Source of the DNA: Temnothorax longispinosus
Taxonomy: Eukaryota > Arthropoda > Insecta > Hymenoptera > Formicidae
Assembly (NCBI RefSeq): GCF_030848805.1
Contig: NC_092366.1
Coordinates: forward strand, 14,822,620 to 14,886,619
Length of the DNA stretch: 64,000 nt
Direction of reading: 5' to 3'
Of the stretch, positions 10,959 through 20,699 are shown in pieces; within the stretch, counting starts at the first letter, position 1; each line of letters opens with the position of its first letter. The translations under genes and the position numbers were made by a program. The notes beneath the pieces were generated by a model. It searched no databases. It was not told the DNA's origin and saw only the letters and a program-made list of their open reading frames with translations.

Positions 10959-11652
10959 TTGACATTATCTCGGATATGTTGTAAATAGCAAAAAGTCATC
11001 ATTCGATCATTGCGAAAGAGACACAAATTAATCATATTTTACATGAATAGATTAGATATTCAAACTTTATTTTATCTATTTCAATTTTTGTAACAATTGC
11101 AAGAATTTTCTTTTGCTTTTTCAAACTTTTCCTTTTAGAACACATGTCTTTTCTCGCGGTGTCCGAATCATTTCTTTCTCATTCTCTTTATCTCAAGACG
11201 AAGCTGAAGTCTAAAACATAAAGAAGCTTAGTTTGAAACATAAAAAAGACTGTGATGAGTTAAAACTTGATAGTTTTCCTTTTTGTTTGTATAGGTTTGG
11301 TATATATTTGTTGGCATATTATTTTCAACTCTTTTGTCGATAAAAGCGCGCATTTATATCTGAAATGCTATCACGTTACGTATACTATATCATCTCAGAA
11401 ATAAAAGTGCGCTTTTATCGCTAAAAGAGAGTTGAGTTGAGAATATGGACCATTATATTATTATATATGGATTAATACTATTACTTAATAACAATTTTTT
11501 TAAAATAATATATATATTAGTCTAGATTTAATGATCGATGTTTTTTTCAATCTCGCCCGTCCCTATTAGCTAGTACTGGCTGCTTCGGCTAGTTTGAATC
11601 TTTAAATATTTGAAGGAACCGAGAAAACGCATTTCCGCTGGTGATTAGTGGT

Positions 11653-11733
11653 GATTTGGCGATATTTTTGGCGATTTTTCAATTTTTTTTGGCGATTTTT
11701 GGCGATTTTAAAGTTGGCGCTTTTTGGCGATTT
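11653..11733 (+). repeat. TTGGCGAT array, right
   Basis: About six copies of TTGGCGAT/TTGGCGCT in the same orientation as the left array, so the two arrays are direct rather than inverted. Confidence 0.75.
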
Positions 11734-12314
11734 GGGTGACCTCTAGTGGCGTTTTGAGACTTCGAATATCTGGCAACCCTGTGAGTGCTCTCAGGTGTCC
11801 CCGAACTCCAGCCTACCCAACCGACGAACGCGATCCCGCGGGGTCGAGCCCACTCGGCCTCGTAGCGAGCCTCTCGCTGTCGTATTCCCGGTGCCTCGCT
11901 TCCTACCATATCTACCTACTGCGTCTCTGTAGGCATCGGACGTAAGACCGCGTTTCGCAAACTCCGTCACACCGCGACAATTGCATTCGCGATACCGTCT
12001 ATCGTGTCTGTAAAGCCGCGTTTCGGTAGAATCGCTCTTTGTAACACCGCGCTTCACACTACAAGTCGCAGCGCGCCGAGTGTAGTCGCACTAATAAATT
12101 CTGTATACCTCGCGTTTCGTCAGTTTTGTTTTACTATATCGAATAAAGCATATATATTATAAATCAATTGCTGTCTTTTGGGCCTTCCACTCAACTTCCA
12201 AACAAGCGATCGAGTCCGCGGGTAACTGAAACCCCCCGGTCGTCTCATAGTTAAAGGGCTGAACGAAGCCATTCGTAATTATCTCGCGTTCTCGCGGAAC
12301 GGATTCGGCGATTC

Positions 12315-12342
12315 GTTCGGCGCGTTTATTGCGCGCCCGAAC
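12315..12342. repeat. Hairpin-forming inverted repeat
   Basis: GTTCGGCGCG, loop TTTATT, then GCGCGCCCGAAC: a GC stem with one bulge. On the minus strand the loop reads AATAAA. It lies at the junction between the transposon block and the FBXL4-like exon. Confidence 0.6.
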
Positions 12343-12624
12343 AAAATCTGATGTACCGATAAGCATCACAGCATCTATCTTTGTGTAAGGTGAACTCTTC
12401 GCAAATATTAGTCTGAGTTTTTTTTGTTTTAAAGTTGCACGGATGCGATAAGAGTGGTGAAAATAATCTTGATGTCGCCGGTACAATATAAGACGACTTC
12501 TCCCACAATTGAAACCACTGATTATTTATAGAATCTTGAGCCCAAATTTGAGTTACTTTTCCAGGATTATATATTTCGTAAATACAGACTCTGATTGGAT
12601 ATACAGCTTCGTGAAACTCAATAT
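12330..12624 (-). pseudogene. Fbxl4: FBXL4-like discoidin-type N-terminal exon, frameshifted
   Basis: Minus strand, opening after the acceptor TTTTGAAG. The frame reads IEFHEAVYPIRVCIYEIYNPG and then NNQWFQLWEKS, matching the FBXL4 region before the F-box (human has VYPTAVHVLETYHPG and then WEILWSE). At a run of eight A residues (plus-strand T at 12418-12425) the homology moves to another frame, LRLIFAKSSPYTKIDAVMLI, which matches IRLEVNSSLLEYYTELDAV. One base too many in the run would explain it. Either the copy is inactivated or the base is an assembly error. Homology stops at about 12340 where transposon sequence begins. Confidence 0.6.
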
Positions 12625-13020
12625 CTTCAAAACAGAAAATATAATTATACTCTCTTCTTAACAAAAGCGTATCTTTTCTAACAATATCTTATATTTATCA
12701 ATTCAAGTATTACATACCAATATATGTATTTTCGCTCGTCATCTGCGTCCGTAAATGGGATATTATAATAAGATCAATAACATTTCTAATAAAATCTCTG
12801 ATTCGCCAACATGGAGATATTGTAATATTGACATCCCTTGTGAAATCCGCATTTGTCTTTTATATTAGAAAATAAAAATTTGTCAAATAGTAGAAAATCT
12901 TGTAACATAAATTTATAGATAGCGATTAATTTGTACAGAACAATAACAGATAATACTAAGAAATACACATACTGCTTTGATATATTTTTCTCCAAAAAAA
13001 TATGATGGATAAAATAGTTG

Positions 13021-13209
13021 TCCATAGTTTTGAAATTTGGGTGGCCCAATTATGTCAGGGGCAGTATCGAGTGTGCTCAGATTTTGGTGATTTGTAGTAG
13101 TAACAAATCTTTTCTTTACAAATTGATAGATAAAGCCAACACTATCCTCTTCTCCTACGGATACTCTGCCGACATAGGGATTGATAGGGATATCGACTAC
13201 AACTCTCAC
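13021..13209 (-). pseudogene. Possible degenerate FBXL4 N-terminal exon
   Basis: Minus strand reads FIYQFVKK and, further on, IIGPPKFQNYG. Between them the resemblance to FBXL4 (SEH..Y..HN) lies in a different frame with a stop. This would be a further upstream exon of the same gene, decayed. Weak call. Confidence 0.3.
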
Positions 13210-13289
13210 AATATAAAGATTGATTGTAAGTTGTCATATTCTCTCTCTAAAAGGAGGCAAAAAACATGGAGAATAATAATCCTTTTTTT

Positions 13290-13704
13290 TTAGAATATGC
13301 TAAAATGCATTATAATATTATATATTCATAATCATAGCGTAAAAATTATATCTAAATTTTTCTTGCTTTTATTTACATTGCTATATAGTACTGACATTAT
13401 TACATAGTCTGCATGTATATCATTATTAAATAATTAATTATTTTAAGAAAAATACCAGTTTTTTAATTTTGTTATTATATAGAAAAATGTTTTTTTATAA
13501 ATCTAAAATATTGCGAGCTCTGTGTTCTTCTACCACCACGTGCACGAGCACAAAGAAAAAAACAAAAAAATTACAAAATTTAGATTGTAGGTGTAAGAGA
13601 GTAGATGTAACAAGTAATAATCGAATGCAGTTAGTCAATTTTTGAGCTTTTATGGCTATTATAGAATGGATTTAAGATTTTTCGAAATGTATTTTTTATC
13701 TTAG
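13290..13704. other. AT-rich stretch, no gene seen
   Basis: A segment with GTGCACGAGCAC near 13540 followed by an A-rich tract recurs near 14095, flanking the piggyBac MITE, so this looks like a local duplication. Nothing else is supported. Confidence 0.5.
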
Positions 13705-13708
13705 TTAA

Positions 13709-13975
13709 CCTTCCGTGTGCCTGGTGAATTTTTTAACGCGGTGCACTGGTGGGTCTGACAGACCCGAAAGTTTGAAAATAAGTATATCCTGGTATAATCA
13801 TAATATCAAATTTTTATTGAAAGTATTATTTAGTTTATGTTTTCATAAACTTATAAAAATGGTCCGAGCGACATGTAAACAGCAGCATTCAGGCCGCCAG
13901 CGTTTCCGATTACAAAGTTATTTGTTTAAAAGCACATTTAGTGGGTCTTTCAAACCAAACCAGGCGCACGAAGGG
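13709..13975. mobile_element. piggyBac-type MITE with TTAA target duplications
   Basis: Flanked by TTAA at 13705-13708 and 13976-13979, the target site of piggyBac transposases. The left end CCTTCCGTGTGCCTGG and the complement of the right end CCCTTCGTGCGCCTGG form an inverted repeat. A GGGTCTGACAGACCC palindrome lies inside the left end. At 267 bp with no coding capacity it is non-autonomous. Confidence 0.8.
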
Positions 13976-13979
13976 TTAA

Positions 13980-14677
13980 AAAAAGATATCTTTTATCTCA
14001 TTTTCCGATACACGTTACAGTGTATTCCACCACGTGGTAGTGTTCCATCATGTGATAGTAGAACATATGTACGGCATACACGCGTGCACCGCGTGCACGA
14101 GCACCAATAAAAGGAAATTGCAAAATTTTAATTGTTTACGTTCGCTACATTCACGCTTGCGCTTCTAATAAGTGACTAAAATTTTTCAAAATGTATTTTT
14201 TCATTTATTTAATGTATCTTATATCTCATTGTTTGATACAGCTAGGTTATATTGCGATCTAACAATAAGTCGCATTAAAAGGATCATAGTGAATAAAGAG
14301 AATTACCGGAAATTTAACTCGAGACTGAACCGAAAAATTAATCAGAAAAACTTTTTTCTGTCGATTTTTATACTACTTACTGTTTATATCAGCAAGGCAG
14401 ATTTGATTTTTTCTGTATAAAGTGAAAAAATCATGAAAGAGAAGAAATGATGGAATACGTGGTTGGTGAGCACACTACTTCTGTATGGGTCCACACTCAC
14501 AGCTATATTATAATATACTAGACTACCAACTTCTACGAAATACATGGACGTGTTACATCCAAACCTACTGATCTATATATAACAGTGTCCAAACCCCAGG
14601 ATTCAGGTAAATTACTGGAAAGCGAAAAAAAGACTAGTTAGAGGGAAGGGATATTGAAGGACGCAAGTAGGTATATG
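13980..14677. other. AT-rich stretch, no gene seen
   Basis: Short palindromes (CCACGTGG near 14031; GCGTGCACCGCGTGCACG near 14080). No coding sequence is recognised. Confidence 0.5.
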
Positions 14678-14813
14678 TATAAAGCGATTTTTGGCGATCG
14701 TTTGGTTTATTGGTACATATACTAAAGTTTCTATCGGTGGTTGCTATTGGGGCTGGTGCAGTTTGGTACCCTTTGGTTGCTTATACCAGGAGTCACGCCA
14801 AAAATCGCCTATA
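14678..14813. mobile_element. Small TA-flanked MITE
   Basis: Left end TATAAAGCGATTTTTGGCG and right end CGCCAAAAATCGCCTATA form an inverted repeat. The element is 136 bp with no ORF. The GCGATTTTTGGCG core resembles the TTGGCGAT arrays at 10.2 and 11.7 kb. Confidence 0.6.
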
Positions 14814-15674
14814 AACACTAAAAGATGTAGTTCTTAAATTTTTTTTTTTTTTTTTTTTTTGACAAAGCAAAAAGATGTGTGAAAGTCTTATTGAGAAAGT
14901 CATCATAAAAAAGATACCGTTTCGTCGTCTCTTTTATGACGTCTTTCAATAAAGACAAAAAAAAAACGTTAAAAATATCTTTCCGGCCAATCAAAAATAG
15001 TTATTATTTTACATTATTATTTTATATTTGTATGAAACATCAAAATTCAATATATCCAAAAAAGTAAAAACTGTTTTATTTAGTTTTATTGTGTTTGCAA
15101 GATAATCCGCCCGTAGCCCGTTAGTAGTCAGTTTTGGAACGCATTCTATTTGAAGTGGATTAGCACCAATGCACATGGCTTACGCAGTGATTCATTATAA
15201 AAGCAGACAAACGAGATGTCAAATATATTAAAATGTTAAAAGAATTTGGTAATTGCTGACATAATAGCTAGATATATTAAATATAAATAGGATCTCCGAA
15301 ACTCAACAGAAAACTACAACTTTTTAGTTCTCGATTGTACGTGGGCAATTCTACGTCAAATCGGAGAAATGACCTCGTATTTTTTAAATCGGTTAAAACT
15401 TCTTTTACATGAAGTATACATAATAGATAAGGATATACGTATTTTTTTGTTTGTTCAAAATATAGATATATTTTCTTTTGCAGAATATTAAATTACACGT
15501 TGTGATGTCATATATATATTGATACATTAATTAATCTTTGAAGAACACAAAGCTCGCACTAATTCTTATATAAATTATTGTTGCAAGAGATTTTATATTT
15601 TCAGCAAGGGTGCTGAATTTTTCGATTTGTGTTGATTTTCATTCCATCGTCTCTTCATATCTTCGTTGAGATAT
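14814..15674. other. AT-rich intergenic stretch
   Basis: Includes a T-run (about 14839-14860). No gene, RNA or transposon signature that I can support. It is downstream (3' side) of the minus-strand avidin-like gene. Confidence 0.5.
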
Positions 15675-18612
15675 CTAAATTTTTTTCTTTTCTGCTTTAT
15701 ATTCATGCAGTGTGTTATTTTGCTGTTGCAGCGTGCTATTTTGCTGTACTGAATTATTCGTCGAGATCTCGGTGGCGTTTCCGTTGTCCCTGTTATCTTT
15801 CTGAAACAATCGCACGATCTCTCGGTGTTGCTTTTTCATTTCTGACGACAGTCTAGTCCGGCGAAATATATCGTTGTAGATATTTGTAGCTATTTGAAAC
15901 TCTCTGCAATCCTGCGGGCGACGTGCGATCGACCAAACACCCACTATTGTGTCGATACCCTGGCACACTCTGCACGCACCTATATCATCGTAGATCTTTT
16001 TTTAAAATTTTCGACTGGTTCCTCGCGTGTAACATCCCTCAGGAAGATTTAATTTACTCGGTCGAGTATCGTACCTGCAAACACCGCCAGGGACTTCGTG
16101 TGATTGTCAATGGCGAGCAATGAAAACGGTCCACCCACTGCGAACGGCGCGTATCCGGTCAGGTTCCAAGTGGGATCCAGTAAACCTTGATGAGCGGGCG
16201 GAGGCGACAATTTCGCGAGGGTCACGTTTATGGTGCGATTAGTAACTTTCATGTCGATCCGCACTCCACCCTGGGTAGTTACCCACGAACCCGATATCTT
16301 GCAAGGTAAACCTGATCAGGGATGAAGATTTGTTCAAATTATTGTTCAGTAATATTTTACTTTAACATTACGTTCTCATAGATTCCGGAAATAAAACTTA
16401 AACTTTAATTTTCTCAATAGAGTCAGTTAGGAAGCGATTTAATTTTTTCTCAGAGAAAGTTACAAACTATAGTTAAAATTTTCAAAGAAAAATTTTTTTG
16501 ATATTTGATGCCAAGTATAGCTTACTAATTAAATGTCAAATTATAATTTAATATATTAGAGCAAATTAAGATTATGCAATGACCTTCTATTTGTTCATTT
16601 TCAGTGGCTCTATTTGATTTAATTTCCTCCAATTCGTCGACAATCTTCTCTAATATCTGGTTGGCGACTTCCTTAGTTTCATTTAATGTCGCAGAGACAT
16701 TCGCACGTTGAATCTTTTCTGTTGCCTTCGCCGCAATCACGGGCGCGAGATTATCGCTCGTCGATTTTTCATTTGCGCTTTCATTGTCTTGGAATTGTTT
16801 GTGGATAATTCGGGCCGCTTTCTGTTTCGCTTTACGATCTTCCTGAACCAATGCTTGCCTCTGGCCGTCATTGTACCAACTCTGCTTGATATATGGAATA
16901 TTTTCTCGATCGGGAATTAAGATATGTTCTATCGGTCGATTGACAGGTGATTGAGAAAAAACTGGTGCGTGATCGATAACTTTGTGCATGGTTTGTCTCG
17001 TGGGAATGACAGGATAAACATAATCGTTTGCTAAAGGCGCTACTGCAGCTCCAACAGCCTTCTCGGCGACATATACATTCGAAGTGCCTGGAATTTTGCG
17101 AAGGATGTGCGGCACATCTATCGAAGCACCGGAATAAAGCACTTGCACTTCCTCAGGTTTGCTTATCTCTGGTGCAATACTTAAATTCGAATACAGACGA
17201 GGAACGCTCAGCTTATTCTGATATTGCAACACGTCGCTAGGAATCTGTTCGAACTCGATTTGCGGACTGAAAATGGTATTCGCACTGGTTGTAAGAATCT
17301 CCGCTAGATCAATATCCGGGTTGATAAAATTCTCAGTAGGGGATTCTATCCCACTGATATGTATGCTTTCTTTAGGCCGATCGATGTTCGATATTTGAAA
17401 CTGATTAAACGCCGAATCCTTCTGAGTTACCCCGGGAATATAGTACAGACCTTCTGGATTGATTTTCTGATCGGACAGTATCGGCAAGTACGTAGATGTA
17501 TAATCGACAGCGTTATCTTCATTTGCCTGAGCAAAACGACCGGTTTCCCAAGGTTTCAACGATTCATAGTCGTAAGTTAAATCCTTGTCGTAAGAATCTC
17601 CGTCTGTGAATTGCTGTTTAAATCGCGAAAGATTTTTGAATAAATTGCTGACAGAACCGTTTGAGGTTTGTCTGACGATTCTATCACTTTCAATCTCTGT
17701 TTCATTTCCTTTTGATTGCGTTTTAATTGGTTGGTCGTCACTGTAGTTGTTATAATACTCGGAATATTCGTCTCCTTGATCGTCGGAATTCTTTTTAGAA
17801 TACTTCGTTAAGCGTTTGATCATCTTGTCTAACTGCATTCCATTAATTTTTCGATATCTTCGTCCCGATTGCGTGATTAAGTGACCGTCATTTTCACTTC
17901 TAAAGTTTTGTTTAGCAACATTACTTTTAGTCATTGAACTTAATGTATCTTTATTTACAGCATTTTGCTTTACTCCATAATTAATAGGTATATTTATTTT
18001 CCGTCGTTTCTTCTAAGCAATAAATGTTAAAAATTAAATTGAGATTTACGTGGAAGAATATCTTGGCATTTTAGAATTCTCGAGTAATAAAATCTTTTCT
18101 CTACTCACCTTAATATGAGTTTGCTTGCGTGACCAAGGATGTTCTTCGTGCTGTCCGTGTTTGCGTTTATCTCTTTTTCGCTTCCCTTTTCCTTTACGAT
18201 TCAACAATTTCTTCAGCTTTCTCTTGCTTACTGTTGGTTCAAGCACGCTTTTCATTCGATTTAACGGTAAACCTTTTATCCCCTTCGAATGATTACGTAC
18301 AGTTTCGTTTAGATTTCCCAACTTTTTTATATCACGTTGTAATTGCGGCGATCCAAGTGCCTCGTTCGCCAATTTCTGCGCTAAAAATCTAATTTCTTCT
18401 CGTTCAGGATCGTAAGACGTAGCTTTCAAATCTATGTTTTTGTCGAATCTTTTATCAGGAGCTTGCTCGTCCAAATTCGATCTTTTCACCATCGCTGCCT
18501 TCCTGCATGTATTATTGTCCTGCGCGCGGAAAAAATCCTTTGCAGGCGGGACAATCGATTGCACGACAGACACGTCATCACAAATTATTCTGAGTAATAA
18601 TGGTATTATCAT
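15675..18612 (-). CDS. Secreted-type protein with C-terminal avidin-like domain
   Basis: Four minus-strand exons with consistent phase: 18109-18612, 16584-18012, 16075-16311 and 15675-15979 (TAG at 15675-15677), giving 824 residues. Junctions: AAG|GTGAGT to GCTTAG (phase 0); GAAG|GTCATT to GATCAG (phase 1); GCAG|GTACGA to ATATAG (phase 1). Residues 1-11 (MIIPLLLRIIC) are a weak signal-like start. Residues 50-640 are low-complexity, rich in K, N, Q and Y, with dibasic stretches. Residues about 646-768 resemble avidin: CKISGSWVTTQGG (avidin CSLTGKWTND), SLAVFAGACRVCQGIDTIVGVWSIARR (avidin VFTGQC..VLKTMWLLR) and NIYNDIF (avidin INIF), in the right order and length. Several biotin-contact residues are not conserved (N12 and W70 equivalents), so biotin binding is doubtful. 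Function unknown; probably extracellular. Confidence 0.65.
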
Positions 18613-18619
18613 GACGAAT

Positions 18620-19750
18620 CTGCGTAATCATAAAGAAAAGCCTTTGTGTACATGTATTGTATTGTAATAAAATTGGCAAATACCTGCCAAAGACGTGTAC
18701 CAAAAATACCTGTAGCGTTTGCTTGTGTTCCTTGGTATCATTTACGGAGCATTTACTATTCTAACGAGAAAATCTCTTTTCCTTCTCCTGTTTTTTTAAA
18801 TTCGAGATTTATGTGTTAATTGTAGTTTGAGCCTTACGCCTTTGCGCTTCATCGGCGTAACCGAGAAATTGCACAATTCTTTTCGTTTCTCATCATAACC
18901 GCATCGATAGATGTGTAGATAAAAATTTGTGATCGATAATCGCGACACGTGAATGATGCTTTCTTCTCGCCGATCTCGTTTTGTTGGGACCTCTTCATTG
19001 CGTTGAAGGCGTTCTCACATTGAATTTAGCTTCTTGTTTTGTTCATAGCTTCGGAATAATTCCAATCTTTAAAAATTACGACTAAAGAAATATAAACCAT
19101 TAGTTTAATTATTTTAATTATTTTCAATATTTTTAAACTGCAATGTTTTTCCATCAAAATATTATCTTACGTTTGATTCTTGTTAGTTACAACACTTTTT
19201 CCACGATAATTAATATTTAAACGACATTAAATTAAGTAAATAAGTAACATTAATTTAACCAGTAAATAACCTAATTAGCAGTTAAGATTTTTTAATCAGC
19301 CTAATTGGCTACCATAATCATTATGACAATATAATACGATCATTGGTTTTGGTCAAATTAATCGTCAAGACGTTTTGATTATGGGTAGGGGTTTCCTTCT
19401 AAATTGAAATGTAATTTTGATGCTTATATATATAAGCATCCTCTCTATTTAAATAATTTAATTTATTGTGAAAAATATTAATACATATTTCGTATGTTCG
19501 ACCTCCTCTTCTTATTTTCTCCTATCTTTTTTTAAATAAAAATATCTGTTTTTTTAATGTATTTTGTTGTAAAATTTAACCTTATAATTTTCGCATTTCT
19601 TATACTTGAAAAATAAAATATAACAATAAACTGTGTAAAGACATTTTCAGAAAAGAGCATCGGAAGAAATTTGCGGATTACTAAACATCTTTAATGTTAA
19701 CTTGTACATAGATATATTGATGTGCATACTGTTTAACTCACACTCTACAA
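18620..19750. other. Intergenic stretch upstream of the avidin-like gene
   Basis: AT-rich. A possible 5' UTR acceptor for the minus-strand gene lies at 18619-18621 (CGCAG in minus sense), just before its ATG. Promoter not identified. No other gene is supported. Confidence 0.4.
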
Positions 19751-19799
19751 TTAGCGCAGAAGAGGCCTTAATCGGGCAATGACTTCATCTCAAATGTAG

Positions 19800-20217
19800 C
19801 TCCATTCAAAAATAGGAGGAATTTCATCATGTCACAGGACTCGATGTGCGAAGGATATAATCGAGGGATCGCATTTAAAGGAGAAAGAGAAGATGGGAGC
19901 GATTCGGAGCAGCACATCGAGGACGCTATCGATGGCGACGCGGAGGTAGAGAAGAGAAGAGAAGAAGAAGAAGAAATTGCGCTCGGGCATCGAAACGCGT
20001 TGTCGCTGGCATTGGTAGCAGTCTCGAGATAGCCGTCGGCTGGCTTCCTCACTGGCTCGGGCGATTTATTCGGGGATTCCTAGGTAGCCGAAGTGGCGAG
20101 CGAGCGAGCGACTCGGCGACGTCGATCGGGGATCGACGGAGGAAGACCACCGTATCTCGTATACGTAATCCGATTGCGTTTTCCTTTTACGTGCTAAAGC
20201 CGATAATCCGAGGGTTG
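19800..20217 (+). promoter_or_regulatory. CpG-rich candidate promoter and non-coding first exon of Unc-89
   Basis: A CpG-rich island (GCGAGCGAGCGACTCGGCGACG near 20097) ends in a strong donor, GGTTG|GTAAGTGAG, at 20218. The nearest downstream coding start on this strand is the Unc-89 ATG at 30322, preceded by a possible acceptor CTCGGTAG (to 30314). A first intron of about 10 kb would link the two. Overlapping open frames here (19829-20032 plus, 19768-20052 minus) are low-complexity E- or S-rich and not convincing. Confidence 0.35.
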
Positions 20218-20590
20218 GTAAGTGAGAGCCGAGGCAGTCTCGAAGGTCCTGGAGGTCAGTGCACAGCTCTCTCTCCTCTTTCTCTTCTCCCCTTCTCCCT
20301 GGGACAGCTCACTTCTTCTTTCTCCCCTGATTGCGTTTCCCTTTCTGACCGTTGCCTCTTCTTCTTTCTCCCGTCCGTCCCGTGTCAGCTCAGCTCGTTG
20401 GTGCTATTTTTGCGCGAGTGTGTTGTGCAAGTGTCGAACGTTAGCGTTAAGGTGCCGATTCCGATGTAGAGCTCATTCGATAAGTCAAGCCATCATCTTT
20501 CGTTCCGTTTCTTCGGGGGGTATCGTCACCGTGCCCCTGTCCAACTCACCCTGTGTTCCAGGTTGGACATGTATATTCTGCTGTGAGCGG

Positions 20591-20661
20591 AAGTATGTAT
20601 ATGTTATCGAGTTATGTATATGTTATCGAAGTATGTATATGTTATCGAGTTATGTATATGT
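20591..20661. repeat. 19-bp minisatellite
   Basis: About four copies of AGT(T)ATGTATATGTTATCG, alternating two near-identical forms. Confidence 0.8.
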
Positions 20662-20699
20662 TTGTGTGCAAGTACGAGAGAAATAGATCATTAGATTAT

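Larger units (their letters stand above)
9940..12320. mobile_element. Nested transposon block splitting the FBXL4-like gene
   Basis: GC-rich flanks (9945-10230 and about 11750-12150) surround hAT-like sequence. The left flank carries a clear TATA box, GGTATATAAGC at about 10108, on the plus strand. The right flank has AATAAA signals at about 12094 and 12143. Together they look like one LTR broken by a later insertion (inference). The block sits between FBXL4-like exons. Confidence 0.5.

Noticed and set aside
12786..13049. Minus-strand hydrophobic frame that looks like a membrane segment
   Set aside because: AT-rich artefact; any FBXL4 resemblance lies in the neighbouring frame at 13021-13209.
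13715..14110. 131-codon plus-strand frame
   Set aside because: It begins inside the piggyBac MITE and runs into AT-rich DNA; no protein similarity.
19829..20032. E-rich frame (plus) and S-rich frame (minus)
   Set aside because: Low-complexity, mutually antisense, and in a candidate promoter region.
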